Shown here in pieces: positions 9,135 through 18,145 of a DNA stretch of 64,000 bases; the stretch's first letter is position 1; each line of letters begins with the position of its first letter. The notes below the pieces were generated by a model. The model searched no databases. It saw only the letters and a program-made list of their open reading frames with translations, and was not told the origin of the DNA. This DNA is from Dyella sp. RRB7 (GTDB taxonomy: Bacteria; Pseudomonadota; Gammaproteobacteria; Xanthomonadales; Rhodanobacteraceae), in NCBI RefSeq assembly GCF_022761115.1, contig NZ_JAKWJS010000001.1:248001-312000 (forward strand), given 5' to 3'. A program made the translations under genes and the position numbers.

Positions 9135-10316
9135 ATGCATGACGAGACCATGGCCTCGGGCGTGTACCTGCCCGAAATGGATGCTGCACCTGCCCGCTAC
9201 GCCAGCAGGGCACGCCACCTGGAATTTGCCGGCAACGCCAAAGACTATTTCCGCATCTGGATCGTCAACGTCGCGCTGAGCCTGGTCACGCTGGGTATCT
9301 ATTCGGCCTGGGCCACCGTACGTACGCGACGCTACATGTATTCGAGCACCACGCTCGCGGACACACCGTTTGAATACCTGGCGCGGCCGTTGCCGATTCT
9401 GAAGGGGCGCCTGCTGACGGCTTTCATTTTCGCGCTCTACGCGCTGGCCGGGCATATCTCCAAACCGCTGCAATTGGGCGCCGCGTTGTTGGTAGGCGCA
9501 TTCATGCCCTGGATGATCGTCAAGAGCCTGATGTTTCGCGCCCGCTATTCGTCGTGGCGCGGCCTGCGCTTCTACTTCACCAACGACTACGGCGGGGCCT
9601 ACCAGTGGTATCTGCTGGTCTACCTGCTGCTGGGCATTCCGATGATCCTGGTGGTCGTGCTCGCGGCAGGCGGGCATCCGACGATGGGCCTGCTGATCGC
9701 CTTCGCCGCCTTCACCGGCATCTACCCCTGGATCAAGGGCAACCAACAGCAGTGGATGATCGAGCATCACCATTTCGGCGGGAAATCGTTTCGCTTCAAG
9801 GGCAACATCGGCAACTACTACGGCGTGTACCTCAAGGCCGTTGCGGTATCGCTGGCGTGGTTCGTGCCAACCGCGCTGCTGCTTGGGCTGATCATCGCCG
9901 GCATTGCGAAAGGGCATGCGCAACCGTTCAACCCCAAGACGCCGCCACTGACCTTCGTCGCCATCGTCTATGCCTGCATGGCTCCCACGTACCTGGGGGT
10001 TTGGACCTACGCGCAGGTGCGCATGACCAATATGCTCTACAACCAGGCGCGGCTAGGTTTGTACAGCTTCAGCTCAACCCTCGCGTACTGGCCGATGCTT
10101 GGCCTGTACCTCACCAACGCACTGGCCATCGTGTGCTCCATCGGTCTGGCCATACCGTGGGCACGCATCCGCCTGGCGCGCTATCGCGCCGCTCATCTGG
10201 CCATCGTCGGTGACGGCGATCTCAGCGATTTTGTCCGCGACGCCTTCGCCCATGGCGAGGTCGGTGCCACGGGAACCGAGATGGACAGCTTGCTGGGTAT
10301 CGACATCGGCCTGTGA
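9135..10316 (+). CDS. DUF898 (YjgN-like) inner-membrane protein
   Basis: 393 residues with several transmembrane helices and the family's repeated pattern: FAGNAKDYFRIWIVNVALSLVTLGIYSAWATVRTRRY at the start, then a second copy around KGNIGNYYGVYLKAV, and a closing YFRW-like unit near the C terminus. Function unknown in the family. The stop overlaps the next gene, an M48 peptidase; DUF898 and M48 genes pair in many proteobacteria, suggesting a shared envelope role. Confidence 0.85.
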   Translation: MHDETMASGVYLPEMDAAPARYASRARHLEFAGNAKDYFRIWIVNVALSLVTLGIYSAWATVRTRRYMYSSTTLADTPFEYLARPLPILKGRLLTAFIFALYALAGHISKPLQLGAALLVGAFMPWMIVKSLMFRARYSSWRGLRFYFTNDYGGAYQWYLLVYLLLGIPMILVVVLAAGGHPTMGLLIAFAAFTGIYPWIKGNQQQWMIEHHHFGGKSFRFKGNIGNYYGVYLKAVAVSLAWFVPTALLLGLIIAGIAKGHAQPFNPKTPPLTFVAIVYACMAPTYLGVWTYAQVRMTNMLYNQARLGLYSFSSTLAYWPMLGLYLTNALAIVCSIGLAIPWARIRLARYRAAHLAIVGDGDLSDFVRDAFAHGEVGATGTEMDSLLGIDIGL

Positions 10317-11407
10317 CGGCAATGATTCCGGCGGTCTATTTCGACGGATGTTCCAGTCGCGCCACGCCGGTTTCCCTGTGGCGCGAGGAGGGCACGCTGC
10401 GCTGGCGCACGCCGGAGCGCAGCCACGAATGGAGTGCACCATTGGATTCGGTCGAGCCCAGTGCACGGGTCGCCGGCGTGCCGTTCGTACTGCGCCTGGC
10501 GGACGGTGGCCACCTGCAGGTCGATCATGATCTGCTGCCTGCGGACTGGTTTCCGCGCCACCATCGCCTGGAACAGCTGGTGGACTGGCTGGAGCGCCGC
10601 TGGATCGCCGCGCTGGTAGGCGTAGTCGTGGTGGTGGCGTCGTTGCTTGGGCTATTCGAGTATGGACTGCCGTGGGCGGCCGACCGCATTGCCGCCCATA
10701 TGCCGCAGGCGCTGGAGACCTCGATGGGCAAGCAATCGCTGGCGGCACTGGAAGGCCGGATATTGCTACCTACAAGGCTCGGCCCAGACCGTCAGTCGCA
10801 TCTGCAGTCGGTGTTTTGGCACTTCGTCAACGGCGTGCCGGGCTTGCCTGCGGTGCGGCTACGTTTTTATCTCGCCCCCGCCATTGGCGCCAACGCCTTT
10901 GCCCTGCCCGACGGCACCATCGTATTCACCGACGCGCTGGCCCGCGCGGTACCGGATGACCAGGCCTTCATCGCCGTCATCGCGCACGAGCTTGGCCATC
11001 AGGCGGGCCACCACATGATGCGGCAGGTACTGCGCAGTTCCGGCGTGTTTATCGTTGCCGGCATGCTGATGGGTGATGTCACCTCGCTGGGTGGCATGTC
11101 GGCGAGTATTCCGGTGTTTCTGGTCGACAGCCACTACACGCGCCGCTTCGAGCAAGACGCCGACGACTTCGCCTTTCGCGCGCTGGCAAGCCAGGGCATC
11201 GATCCAGTGGCCTTCGTGCATGCGATGCAGGCGCTGGAGAAGGCGCACCCAGAGCTACAGGGAGCCAAGGGGCTGCGTTATATATCCAGCCATCCCTTGG
11301 ACGAGGAACGCATCGCCAGGGCCAATGCGGCGTCACGGGCATTTCGGGCGGCGCAAGGGGGATCAGGGGTTGCTGGTGCGGGGGATGCAGGGGCAACGCA
11401 GGAATGA
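10313..11407 (+). CDS. M48-family membrane zinc metallopeptidase
   Basis: 364 residues. An N-terminal cytoplasmic part (~95 residues) is followed by a transmembrane helix (ALVGVVVVVASLLGLFEYG) and the M48 catalytic domain. The zinc motif HELGH starts at residue 225 (AVIAHELGHQAGHH); the third ligand is probably the Glu in RRFEQDADDFA. The GTG start overlaps the DUF898 stop by four bases (GTGA); the ATG at 10322 is the alternative. Likely membrane-anchored quality-control protease, similar to HtpX/BepA-type enzymes. Confidence 0.88.
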   Translation: MTAMIPAVYFDGCSSRATPVSLWREEGTLRWRTPERSHEWSAPLDSVEPSARVAGVPFVLRLADGGHLQVDHDLLPADWFPRHHRLEQLVDWLERRWIAALVGVVVVVASLLGLFEYGLPWAADRIAAHMPQALETSMGKQSLAALEGRILLPTRLGPDRQSHLQSVFWHFVNGVPGLPAVRLRFYLAPAIGANAFALPDGTIVFTDALARAVPDDQAFIAVIAHELGHQAGHHMMRQVLRSSGVFIVAGMLMGDVTSLGGMSASIPVFLVDSHYTRRFEQDADDFAFRALASQGIDPVAFVHAMQALEKAHPELQGAKGLRYISSHPLDEERIARANAASRAFRAAQGGSGVAGAGDAGATQE

Positions 11408-11419
11408 TGAGTAGGGTCG

Positions 11420-11480
11420 GCGTTGTGGCCAGGGTGCCGCCTACGCGGCGGGCGGCAGCCTGGCGATCACGCCACAACCA
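11420..11480. repeat. REP-like palindromic repeat, copy 1
   Basis: Nested inverted repeat: outer arms GTTGTGGC / GCCACAAC, inner CCAGG / CCTGG and TGCCGCC / GGCGGCA around TACGC. The core is shared with a second copy inside the inverted repeat at 45.18-45.33 kb. It lies between the M48 gene and a convergent STAS gene and may also act as a transcription barrier. Confidence 0.65.
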
Positions 11481-11512
11481 AGCACCCAATGCACTCAGAC
11501 AAGCAGCACGAA

Positions 11513-11815
11513 TCAGTGCAACACGAACAACTTGTCGAACCCCGCCACTCGCAACGTGCCCCGCAGGCTGCTGCCCGCATTCACGATGCGGATCTCGGCG
11601 CGGTCCGCCCCTGCATGCTCGCGCAACAGCATCAGCATGCCCAGCGCGGAGCTGTCCATGCTGGACACCTCGCCCAGGTCGATCACATAGCTGCGCGCGG
11701 CGCGACCACCCAGGCAGGCATCGTGGAAATCGCGGTGGACGCTGAAGTCGAAGCGCTCGCCCAGTTGCAGGGTGACGCAGTCTTGTTCGGGGTCGTGGTG
11801 GACGGTCAGGCTCAT
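11513..11815 (-). CDS. STAS-domain protein (anti-sigma-antagonist fold), che-linked
   Basis: 100 residues, one STAS domain: beta-strand SLTVHHDPEQDCVTLQL, then YVIDLGEVSSMDSSALGMLMLL with the conserved phospho-acceptor-type serine (D-S-S), ending RVAGFDKLFVLH. Last gene of the chemotaxis operon, 10 bp after the mcp stop. No cognate anti-sigma kinase or PP2C gene lies nearby. Start set at MSLTVHHD; longer versions read into the mcp 3' end. Confidence 0.88.
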   Translation of the reverse strand: MSLTVHHDPEQDCVTLQLGERFDFSVHRDFHDACLGGRAARSYVIDLGEVSSMDSSALGMLMLLREHAGADRAEIRIVNAGSSLRGTLRVAGFDKLFVLH

Positions 11816-11825
11816 GGTCGATTCC

Positions 11826-13010
11826 TCAGAACAGTTCGATCTCGCCGGCATCCATCGAGTTCTGCAATGCCGGGCCACGGGAGCGCAGGCGTGCCTTCTC
11901 GCGCTGGATGGCCAGGCGGCTGCGCACGCGTTCGGCCCGCTGGGCCAGCAGGTCGGCGTCGATCGGGTTGCAGGCGAGCTCCTCGATGTCGCGGGTGCAC
12001 TCGGTGGTGATTTCCTGCAGCTCCACCAGGCGCACGCGCGTCTGGTTGATCAGCTGGCTCAGGATGTCCTCGAACTGCAGCGAACGGATGGTGGTGGAAA
12101 CGTCGGTGCCCAGGCCGCGGTTGATCTCGACCACCTGGTCGGCCACCGCGCTGGTGCGTGCATCGCTTTCGGTGACGTGCGCCATCATGGCGTCGATGCC
12201 GCCCTTGGCGGACAGCGCCACGTTGAGATCCTGCGAGGCCATGGTGCCGACCAGTCCGCGCAGCTGTTCCATCGCGGTGCGGGCGCGCTCGACGTGGCTG
12301 CCGATCTGCTCGTTGAACTGGTTGGAATGGCTGGCCAGGTTGCGGATCTCGCCCGCCACTACCGCGAAGCCACGACCCGATTCGCCCGCACGTGCCGCTT
12401 CAATGGCGGCATTGAGCGCCAGCAGGTTGGTTTCCTCGGCGATGGTGTTGACGTTCTTGAGCAGGCCGAACACCGCGTCCATTTCCTTGGCCATGCCGTC
12501 GATGCGGTAGACGATGCGCAGGCTCTCGCGCGACATCTGCACCACCATGCCGACGAAGTGTTCCAGCAGATCGCCGGTGCGCGCAGCGAAATCCTGCACG
12601 GAGACGCCTTCGTTCTGCGCATCGATGATCTGGCGCAGCAGCGACTGCTGCATGCCGGTCTTGCGCGAGAGGCCGTCGAAGCCGCCGCCCAGCTCGGACA
12701 CCGCGTCGCGCAGCAGGTCCAGCGCCTGGTGCAGCTCGCGCGTGGCGTGGCCAAGCTCGTCGACCAGCGAGCTGCGCACTTCTTCCAGCGCCTCGCGCAC
12801 GGGGGCGTGATGCTCCAGCGAGGCGGCGATCACCGGCTCCTCGATCGGTGCGGCGCGGCGCAGCTCGACGATCCACGCGCCCGCCAGCAGCACGATCAGC
12901 ACGGGCGCCAGCCAAGCCGAGGGCCATAGCAGGGTCAGCAGCAGGGCGATGGCGCTGGCACCCAACCCGATGACCGGGCGCACGCGCAGGAAAGAGAGAA
13001 TGGCATCCAT
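11826..13010 (-). CDS. Methyl-accepting chemotaxis protein without periplasmic sensor domain
   Basis: 394 residues. Two closely spaced N-terminal transmembrane helices ([18 protein letters not shown] and [18 protein letters not shown]) leave almost no periplasmic loop. A long coiled-coil signalling region follows, with the hairpin tip [35 protein letters not shown]. The C-terminal region has [17 protein letters not shown] and ends in GEIELF. The same type of tail ends CheD in this operon (GEVELF), whereas the other two receptors end in W-x-E-F pentapeptides. It probably senses an internal or membrane-energy cue. Confidence 0.9.
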   Translation of the reverse strand: MDAILSFLRVRPVIGLGASAIALLLTLLWPSAWLAPVLIVLLAGAWIVELRRAAPIEEPVIAASLEHHAPVREALEEVRSSLVDELGHATRELHQALDLLRDAVSELGGGFDGLSRKTGMQQSLLRQIIDAQNEGVSVQDFAARTGDLLEHFVGMVVQMSRESLRIVYRIDGMAKEMDAVFGLLKNVNTIAEETNLLALNAAIEAARAGESGRGFAVVAGEIRNLASHSNQFNEQIGSHVERARTAMEQLRGLVGTMASQDLNVALSAKGGIDAMMAHVTESDARTSAVADQVVEINRGLGTDVSTTIRSLQFEDILSQLINQTRVRLVELQEITTECTRDIEELACNPIDADLLAQRAERVRSRLAIQREKARLRSRGPALQNSMDAGEIELF

Positions 13011-13025
13011 GGGCTTATCCGCAGA

Positions 13026-14123
13026 TCAGGGCGCCGCGACGGCGGCGCGTGGAATGGGTTGATGGGCCAGCGCGAGCAGGCGCGCGGCAATGTGGTCGAG
13101 CGGCAATTTCTCGCTGGCGGCGCCGAGCTTCCAGGCGGCCCCGGGCATGCCCCAGACCACGGAAGACTCCTCGTCCTGCACCAGCGTGCGCGCGCCGCCC
13201 TGCTGCAACTCCAGCAGGCCGCGCGCGCCGTCGTCGCCCATGCCGGTAAGCAGCGCAGCTACCGCCGCCTTGCCCACGCTGGCCGCCATGGAGCGGAACA
13301 GCACGTCCACGCTCGGCTTGTGACGATTCACCGGCGGGCCGTTGTGCAGGCGGCACACGTATTTGGCGCCGTCCCACATCACCAGCAGGTGCTGGCTGCC
13401 CGGCGCGATATAGGCATGGCCCTGCTGGATCGGCTGGCCGTCGCGCGCCTCGCACACGCGCATGGCCGAACAGGCGTCCATGCGTGCGGCGAACGGGCCA
13501 CTGAAGGCTGCCGGAATATGCTGGGTGATGACGATCGGCGGCGCATCGGGCGGCATCGCCTCCAGCACCACGCGAATGGCTTCGGTGCCGCCGGTGGAAG
13601 CGCCGATGGCGATGATCGGGCTGCCGCCGCGCGTGCCGGCGCTCTGCGCGCGCGGCAGCACCGCATCGGCGGTCAGGCGCGGCGGCACGTCGAGCTTGCG
13701 CACGGCGGTGCGCTGGCGGGGCCGAGCCAGCGCCGCCAGCTTCACCTTGGCGCAGATTTCCTGTGCACCCTCGGCAAACGTGCTGGCTAGGTCGTTGCTC
13801 GGCTTGGTGAAGAAATCCACCGCGCCCAGTTCCAGCGCGCGCAAGGTCACCTCCGCGCCTTCCTGGGTCAGCGAAGACACCATCACCACCGGCATCGGGC
13901 GCAGGCGCATGAGGTTCTCGAGGAAGGTAATGCCGTCCATGCGCGGCATTTCCACATCGAGCGTGAGCACATCCGGATTGAGCTGCTTGATCTTGTCGCG
14001 GGCAATCAGCGGGTCCGCCGCCGTACCCACCACTTCGATGCCCGGATCGCACGAAAGCATGGTCGACAGCAGCTTCCGCACGAGTGCGGAATCATCGACC
14101 ACCAGGACACGTACTCTTTCCAT
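13026..14123 (-). CDS. cheB: Chemotaxis methylesterase/glutamine deamidase CheB
   Basis: 365 residues. The receiver domain ([16 protein letters not shown]) has the phosphorylated Asp in [12 protein letters not shown] and Lys in FFTKPSND. After a linker comes the C-terminal esterase domain with the catalytic triad Ser ([10 protein letters not shown]), His (TQHIPAAFS) and Asp ([10 protein letters not shown]). It removes methyl groups from receptors and deamidates receptor glutamines for adaptation. The start at MERVRVLVV is chosen because upstream in-frame codons precede the conserved N terminus. 15 bp before the downstream mcp. Confidence 0.96.
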   Translation of the reverse strand: MERVRVLVVDDSALVRKLLSTMLSCDPGIEVVGTAADPLIARDKIKQLNPDVLTLDVEMPRMDGITFLENLMRLRPMPVVMVSSLTQEGAEVTLRALELGAVDFFTKPSNDLASTFAEGAQEICAKVKLAALARPRQRTAVRKLDVPPRLTADAVLPRAQSAGTRGGSPIIAIGASTGGTEAIRVVLEAMPPDAPPIVITQHIPAAFSGPFAARMDACSAMRVCEARDGQPIQQGHAYIAPGSQHLLVMWDGAKYVCRLHNGPPVNRHKPSVDVLFRSMAASVGKAAVAALLTGMGDDGARGLLELQQGGARTLVQDEESSVVWGMPGAAWKLGAASEKLPLDHIAARLLALAHQPIPRAAVAAP

Positions 14124-14234
14124 CGCCTTTAAGTCTCGCCTTCGTCGTGCGGTGTGGACGGGTCGCAACCCACGCCCGCTGGCCCGTGTCGGCGCCGGAT
14201 ACTGCCCATGTGAGGCTGTTGCTGCGCGAGTGCG

Positions 14235-14891
14235 CTAGAACAGCTCCACCTCTCCCTTTATCGGATCGTTTGCCAATCGCTTGAGATACAGCCGCTCGCC
14301 GTCGACCAGCACGCCATCGGTGCGGCCACGCAGCTGGCGCACGCGCGCCTTGCCGGTGCTGGGGAAAAACTGCACATGGCGCGGATGCACGTCGCCAAGA
14401 TCGGCGGCGCGCACTTCCAGCCGCTCCGCTTCCAGGTAGCGCTTGACGAAGGCGATGTTGCGCTGGCCGATGTCGGTCATCGTGGCCAGCACGCGACCGC
14501 CGCCGAACACCTTCACTTGCAGGTTCGCGCGCTGGCCACCGGCCTTGAGGATGGCGTTGATGAGCTGTTCCATCGCGTCGTTGCCGTAGCGTGCCGCGCG
14601 ACCGACGGTATCGGCCCAGGCGCCACGCTCGCCGATGGGCTCGGGCAACATGAAATGGTTCATGCCGCCGATGCCGCGCTGCGTGTCATAGATGCAGGCC
14701 GACACGCAGGAGCCGAGCACGGTGGAGATCATCTCCTCCTGCCGGCTCACATAGAACTCGCCGGGCAACACCTTCACCGTGACGCAGGCATGCGCGGGGT
14801 CCCAGAAGCGGCGCAGGTGCTCGAAGCCGGGCAGCACGCGCGCCGGATCGTAGCTTGCACCGCTGGGAAGATTGACGGCGGGGACGCTCAT
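14235..14891 (-). CDS. cheD: Chemoreceptor glutamine deamidase CheD
   Basis: 218 residues. Conserved catalytic segment TVLGSCVSACIYD holds the nucleophilic Cys; the catalytic His lies in GIGGMNHFMLP and the Thr region in GDVHPRHVQFFPSTGKARV. It deamidates glutamines on receptors. The protein ends in GEVELF, a tail nearly the same as the end of the mcp two genes downstream (GEIELF). The start overlaps the cheR stop by four bases (ATGA). A 111-bp gap without a clear promoter separates it from cheB. Confidence 0.95.
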   Translation of the reverse strand: MSVPAVNLPSGASYDPARVLPGFEHLRRFWDPAHACVTVKVLPGEFYVSRQEEMISTVLGSCVSACIYDTQRGIGGMNHFMLPEPIGERGAWADTVGRAARYGNDAMEQLINAILKAGGQRANLQVKVFGGGRVLATMTDIGQRNIAFVKRYLEAERLEVRAADLGDVHPRHVQFFPSTGKARVRQLRGRTDGVLVDGERLYLKRLANDPIKGEVELF

Positions 14892-15766
14892 GCACTGCGC
14901 TTCCGGTAGACCGTGCGTCCCATCAGGTCAAAGCTGTCATTGAGTCCATACATGGACTCGGAATGGCCAAGAAACAGGTAACCGCCCTCCGGCAGCAGGC
15001 CGGCATAGCGCTGGAACAGGCGCTGCTTGGTGGGCTTGTCGAAATAGATGACCACGTTACGGCAGAAAATCGCGTCGAACGGACCCTGCATCGGCCAGTC
15101 GTGCAGCAGGTTCAGCGGCAGGATGCTGACCAGCTCGCGCAGGCGCGGATGCACGCAGGCGTACTGGTCGTACTCGCCTTCGCCACGCAGGAACCAGCGG
15201 CGGCGACGCTCGGTACTCACGCCTTCGAGACGCTCGATGGGATACACGCCCTTGCGCGCCGTTTCCAATGCCTGCGGCGAAAGATCGGTGGCCAGGATCT
15301 TGGCGTCGACGTTGCCGCCGTGCTTCTCCAGCGCCTCGGCCAGCACGATGGCCAGCGTGTACGGCTCTTCGCCGGTGGCGCAGCCGGCCGACCAGATGCG
15401 CAGGCGGCCGCCGTGCTTCTTCTCGGCCAACCAGCGCGGCAGCAATTCGTTGGTCAGCAGGTCGAAGTGATGCGACTCACGGAAGAACGCCGTGACGTTG
15501 GTGCTGATGGCGCTGGCCAGCTCGCCGAGTTCAGCGTGCGGATCGCGCCGCAACAGCTCGCAATAACCCTGGAAATCGCGCAGCTTCAGCGCACGCAGGC
15601 GACGCAGCAACCGGCCCTGCACCAGCTGGCGCTTGTGCTCGCCCAGTGAAATGCCACAGTGCTCGTAGACAAAGGCGCGCAGGAAACTGAACTCGCTGTC
15701 ACCCAGCGTCGGACCATTCATGCCCGCCACAGCGGTGTTGCCATCGAGGGTGGCGGGCATGGTCAT
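14888..15766 (-). CDS. cheR: Chemotaxis protein methyltransferase CheR
   Basis: 292 residues. N-terminal helical domain (EFSFLRAFVYEHCGISLGEHKRQLVQGRL) with NVTAFFRESHHFDLL, then the SAM-binding domain IWSAGCATGEEPYTLAIVL and FDAIFCRNVVIYFD, ending GYLFLGHSESM. It methylates receptor glutamates. The beta-subdomain that docks on receptor pentapeptides is present (KGVYPIERLEGVSTERRRRWF). AAGGAG lies eight bases before the ATG. Coupled to cheD by ATGA. Confidence 0.96.
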   Translation of the reverse strand: MTMPATLDGNTAVAGMNGPTLGDSEFSFLRAFVYEHCGISLGEHKRQLVQGRLLRRLRALKLRDFQGYCELLRRDPHAELGELASAISTNVTAFFRESHHFDLLTNELLPRWLAEKKHGGRLRIWSAGCATGEEPYTLAIVLAEALEKHGGNVDAKILATDLSPQALETARKGVYPIERLEGVSTERRRRWFLRGEGEYDQYACVHPRLRELVSILPLNLLHDWPMQGPFDAIFCRNVVIYFDKPTKQRLFQRYAGLLPEGGYLFLGHSESMYGLNDSFDLMGRTVYRKRSA

Positions 15767-15768
15767 GC

Positions 15769-17481
15769 TCAGAACTCCTTCCAGCTACCGGCATCGGCCG
15801 CTTCGGCCGAGCGCGGCTGATGGGCCGCGGCAGGCGAATTGCGCACCGCGGCGAACACGGCCTCGGCCTCGGCCATCACGGTTTTCGTACGGACCTTCTC
15901 CGTCGCCGGCTCACCCGACAGCTCGCCCAGCTGGAAGAAGCTGACCTGGCGGGCCAGTTCGCCGGCCTGTTCGTGCATGGCGCGGGCGGCGGCGGCGGCC
16001 TCTTCCACCAGCGCGGCGTTCTGCTGGGTCATCTCGTCCATCTGCAGCACGGCGTGGTTGACCTGGTCGATACCGGCCGACTGCTCCTGGCTGGCCGCGG
16101 CGATCTCGGCCACGATGTCGGTGACCTTCTTCACGCTGTCCACGATCTCGGCCAGTGCCTTGCCCGACTGGTCCACCAGCGACGAACCCACGCGTACCTT
16201 CTCCGCGCTGTCGTTGATGAGGCCCTTGATCTCCTTGGCCGCGCCGGCACTGCGCTGCGCCAGGTTGCGCACTTCGGTGGCCACCACCGCAAAGCCGCGA
16301 CCCTGCTCGCCGGCACGGGCGGCTTCCACCGCGGCGTTGAGCGCCAGCAGGTTGGTCTGGAAGGCGATCTCGTCGATCAGGCTGACGATGTCGGAGATCT
16401 TGCGGCTGGACTCGTTGATCTCGCGCATCGCCGTGCTGGCCTGCGCAGCCACTTCGCCGCCGTGTTCCGCCTGACGGCGCGTGGCGCTGGCAAGCTGGTT
16501 GGCATGGCTGGCGTTCTCGGCGTTCTGCTTGACGGTGGAGGTCATTTCCTCCATCGACGAGGCGGTTTCTTCCAGGCTCGAGGCCTGTTCCTGCGTGCGC
16601 TGGCTCAGGTCGTCGTTGCCGCGGGCGATCTGCTGCGCGGCGGAGCTGACCGAGCCGGAACCATGGCGCACTTCGCCCACGATGCTGCTCAGGCGCTCGT
16701 CCATGGTGCGCAGGGCATCGAGCAATTCGCCCAGCTCGTCCTTGCGGTGCGTGGTGATGCGATGGCCCAGCCGGCCCGAGGCGATGGCATGCGCCACCGA
16801 GACGGCACGGCTCAGGGTGTTGAGGATGGAGCGCATCAGCAGCACGGCCATGATGCCGGCAATCAGCAGGCCAGCGAACAGCGCCACCAGGCTGATCGTG
16901 CGCACCAGGTGATAGCGCGCGACCTGGGCGTCGAAGATTTCCTTGGCGTCGGCGCGCTGCGCGTCCACCAGTTTCGCGAGCGAGTCCTGGCGCTGCATCA
17001 GCAGCGGGCGCACCTGCATTTCGAGCAGATCATTGGAACCGGTGTCGCCCTGCTTGAGCGCGTCGACCAATGAACTGTTGGCGTCGGCGTAGTCGGCATC
17101 GGTGGAATGCCAGTCGCTGAAGTGCTTCTTGACGCCATCGCTCATCGGGATGGCGGCGAGCTGCTTGTTGAGCGCACCCAACTCCGCCTGCAGCTTGTCG
17201 TACTCGGCCAGCTTGGCCTTGACCTGATCCGGCTTGCTCACCAGCGAGGCGGACTCACCCAGCAGAATGAACGACATCAGCTGGTGTGCGGTGATCTGGG
17301 AGACGAGCTGGGTAGGCACGATCTCTTCGTCATAGATCTTGCCCATGCCGTCGTTCTGTTGCTGCATGGAGCCCAGGCCGATGATCGCGCCGCCGATCAG
17401 CATCAGGCCCAGCAGGCCAAATACCACGCGCAGGCGGTTGCGGACGGAGAGTTCGGGGACTTTCAGTGTGAACTTCTTCAT
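15769..17481 (-). CDS. Methyl-accepting chemotaxis protein with four-helix-bundle sensor
   Basis: 570 residues, classical Tsr/Tar-like layout: TM1 ([19 protein letters not shown]), periplasmic 4HB_MCP ligand domain (~residues 40-190), TM2 ([24 protein letters not shown]), HAMP, and signalling domain with tip [35 protein letters not shown]. It ends SWKEF, a W-x-x-F pentapeptide that would dock CheR/CheB. The cheR gene follows after only 2 bp. An in-frame GTG nine bases upstream is an alternative start. Confidence 0.93.
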   Translation of the reverse strand: MKKFTLKVPELSVRNRLRVVFGLLGLMLIGGAIIGLGSMQQQNDGMGKIYDEEIVPTQLVSQITAHQLMSFILLGESASLVSKPDQVKAKLAEYDKLQAELGALNKQLAAIPMSDGVKKHFSDWHSTDADYADANSSLVDALKQGDTGSNDLLEMQVRPLLMQRQDSLAKLVDAQRADAKEIFDAQVARYHLVRTISLVALFAGLLIAGIMAVLLMRSILNTLSRAVSVAHAIASGRLGHRITTHRKDELGELLDALRTMDERLSSIVGEVRHGSGSVSSAAQQIARGNDDLSQRTQEQASSLEETASSMEEMTSTVKQNAENASHANQLASATRRQAEHGGEVAAQASTAMREINESSRKISDIVSLIDEIAFQTNLLALNAAVEAARAGEQGRGFAVVATEVRNLAQRSAGAAKEIKGLINDSAEKVRVGSSLVDQSGKALAEIVDSVKKVTDIVAEIAAASQEQSAGIDQVNHAVLQMDEMTQQNAALVEEAAAAARAMHEQAGELARQVSFFQLGELSGEPATEKVRTKTVMAEAEAVFAAVRNSPAAAHQPRSAEAADAGSWKEF

Positions 17482-17505
17482 TGATTCCACTTCCTGCTAA
17501 ATCGT

Positions 17506-18012
17506 TCAGGCCACGGCTTTCACATCGGAGACCGCGGGCAGCGCAGCCTCCAGCATTTGCGCATCCTGCGGCTGCAGGAGCTTGTCCACGTCCAGCAGCA
17601 GCACCATGCGCTCGCCGGCGGAAGTCAGTCCCTTGAGGTATTCGGTATCCACCGCGGTGCCCATGTCAGGCACGGGGCGGATCGCGTCGGTGGTGACGTC
17701 GAGCACGTCCGACACGGCGTCCACCACTACGCCGAAGTTGCGCCCCGCCACCGTCACGATCACCGTGACCGTGGTGGCGTTGTATTCCTCGCGCGCCAGG
17801 CCGAAGCGCAGGCGCATGTCGATCACCGGCACGATGGCGCCACGCAGGTTGAGTACGCCCAGCACGTAGTGCGGCGCCTGCGGAATACGCGTGACCGGGG
17901 TCCAGCCACGAATCTCGCGTACCGCCAGGATGTCGATGCCGTATTCCTCATGGGCGAGGTTGACGGTGAGGTACTGCGACTGGAGCGCCTCGCTCCGGAT
18001 GTTGTCGGACAT
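17506..18012 (-). CDS. cheW: Chemotaxis coupling protein CheW
   Basis: 168 residues, a single CheW domain: QYLTVNLAHEEYGIDILAVREI, then GVLNLRGAIVPVIDMRLRFGL, and VVVDAVSDVLDV with MVLLLDVDKLL. It links receptors to CheA in the signalling array. First gene after a sigma28-type promoter at 18062-18088, with a hairpin in the leader; mcp-cheR-cheD-cheB-mcp-STAS follow. Confidence 0.95.
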   Translation of the reverse strand: MSDNIRSEALQSQYLTVNLAHEEYGIDILAVREIRGWTPVTRIPQAPHYVLGVLNLRGAIVPVIDMRLRFGLAREEYNATTVTVIVTVAGRNFGVVVDAVSDVLDVTTDAIRPVPDMGTAVDTEYLKGLTSAGERMVLLLDVDKLLQPQDAQMLEAALPAVSDVKAVA

Positions 18013-18028
18013 GGTTTGCCTCGTCGGT

Positions 18029-18049
18029 GGGACCCACGTGCTGGGTCCC
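18029..18049 (-). promoter_or_regulatory. Hairpin in the cheW leader
   Basis: GGGACCCA / TGGGTCCC with a five-base loop, between the predicted sigma28 transcript start (near 18055) and the cheW ATG at 18012. It would sit at the extreme 5' end of that mRNA, which suits mRNA protection or translational control. It lacks a T-run. Confidence 0.55.
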
Positions 18050-18061
18050 CTTTCGGAATCT

Positions 18062-18088
18062 GGATCGGCTGGAAAAGGGGAAACTTGA
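18062..18088 (-). promoter_or_regulatory. Sigma28-type promoter upstream of cheW
   Basis: On the minus strand TCAAG (in CTCAAGTTT), 14 bases, then GCCGATCC. Same spacing as the sigma28 sites before the STAS–cheY–cheA genes and fliC. It would supply an internal start so that cheW onward can be made independently of the upstream genes. Confidence 0.65.
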
Positions 18089-18145
18089 GTCGCGAAAAGC
18101 CTATGGAGCCGTACCGCCGGAGCGCCTCGATCGCCCCCTCCGCCG

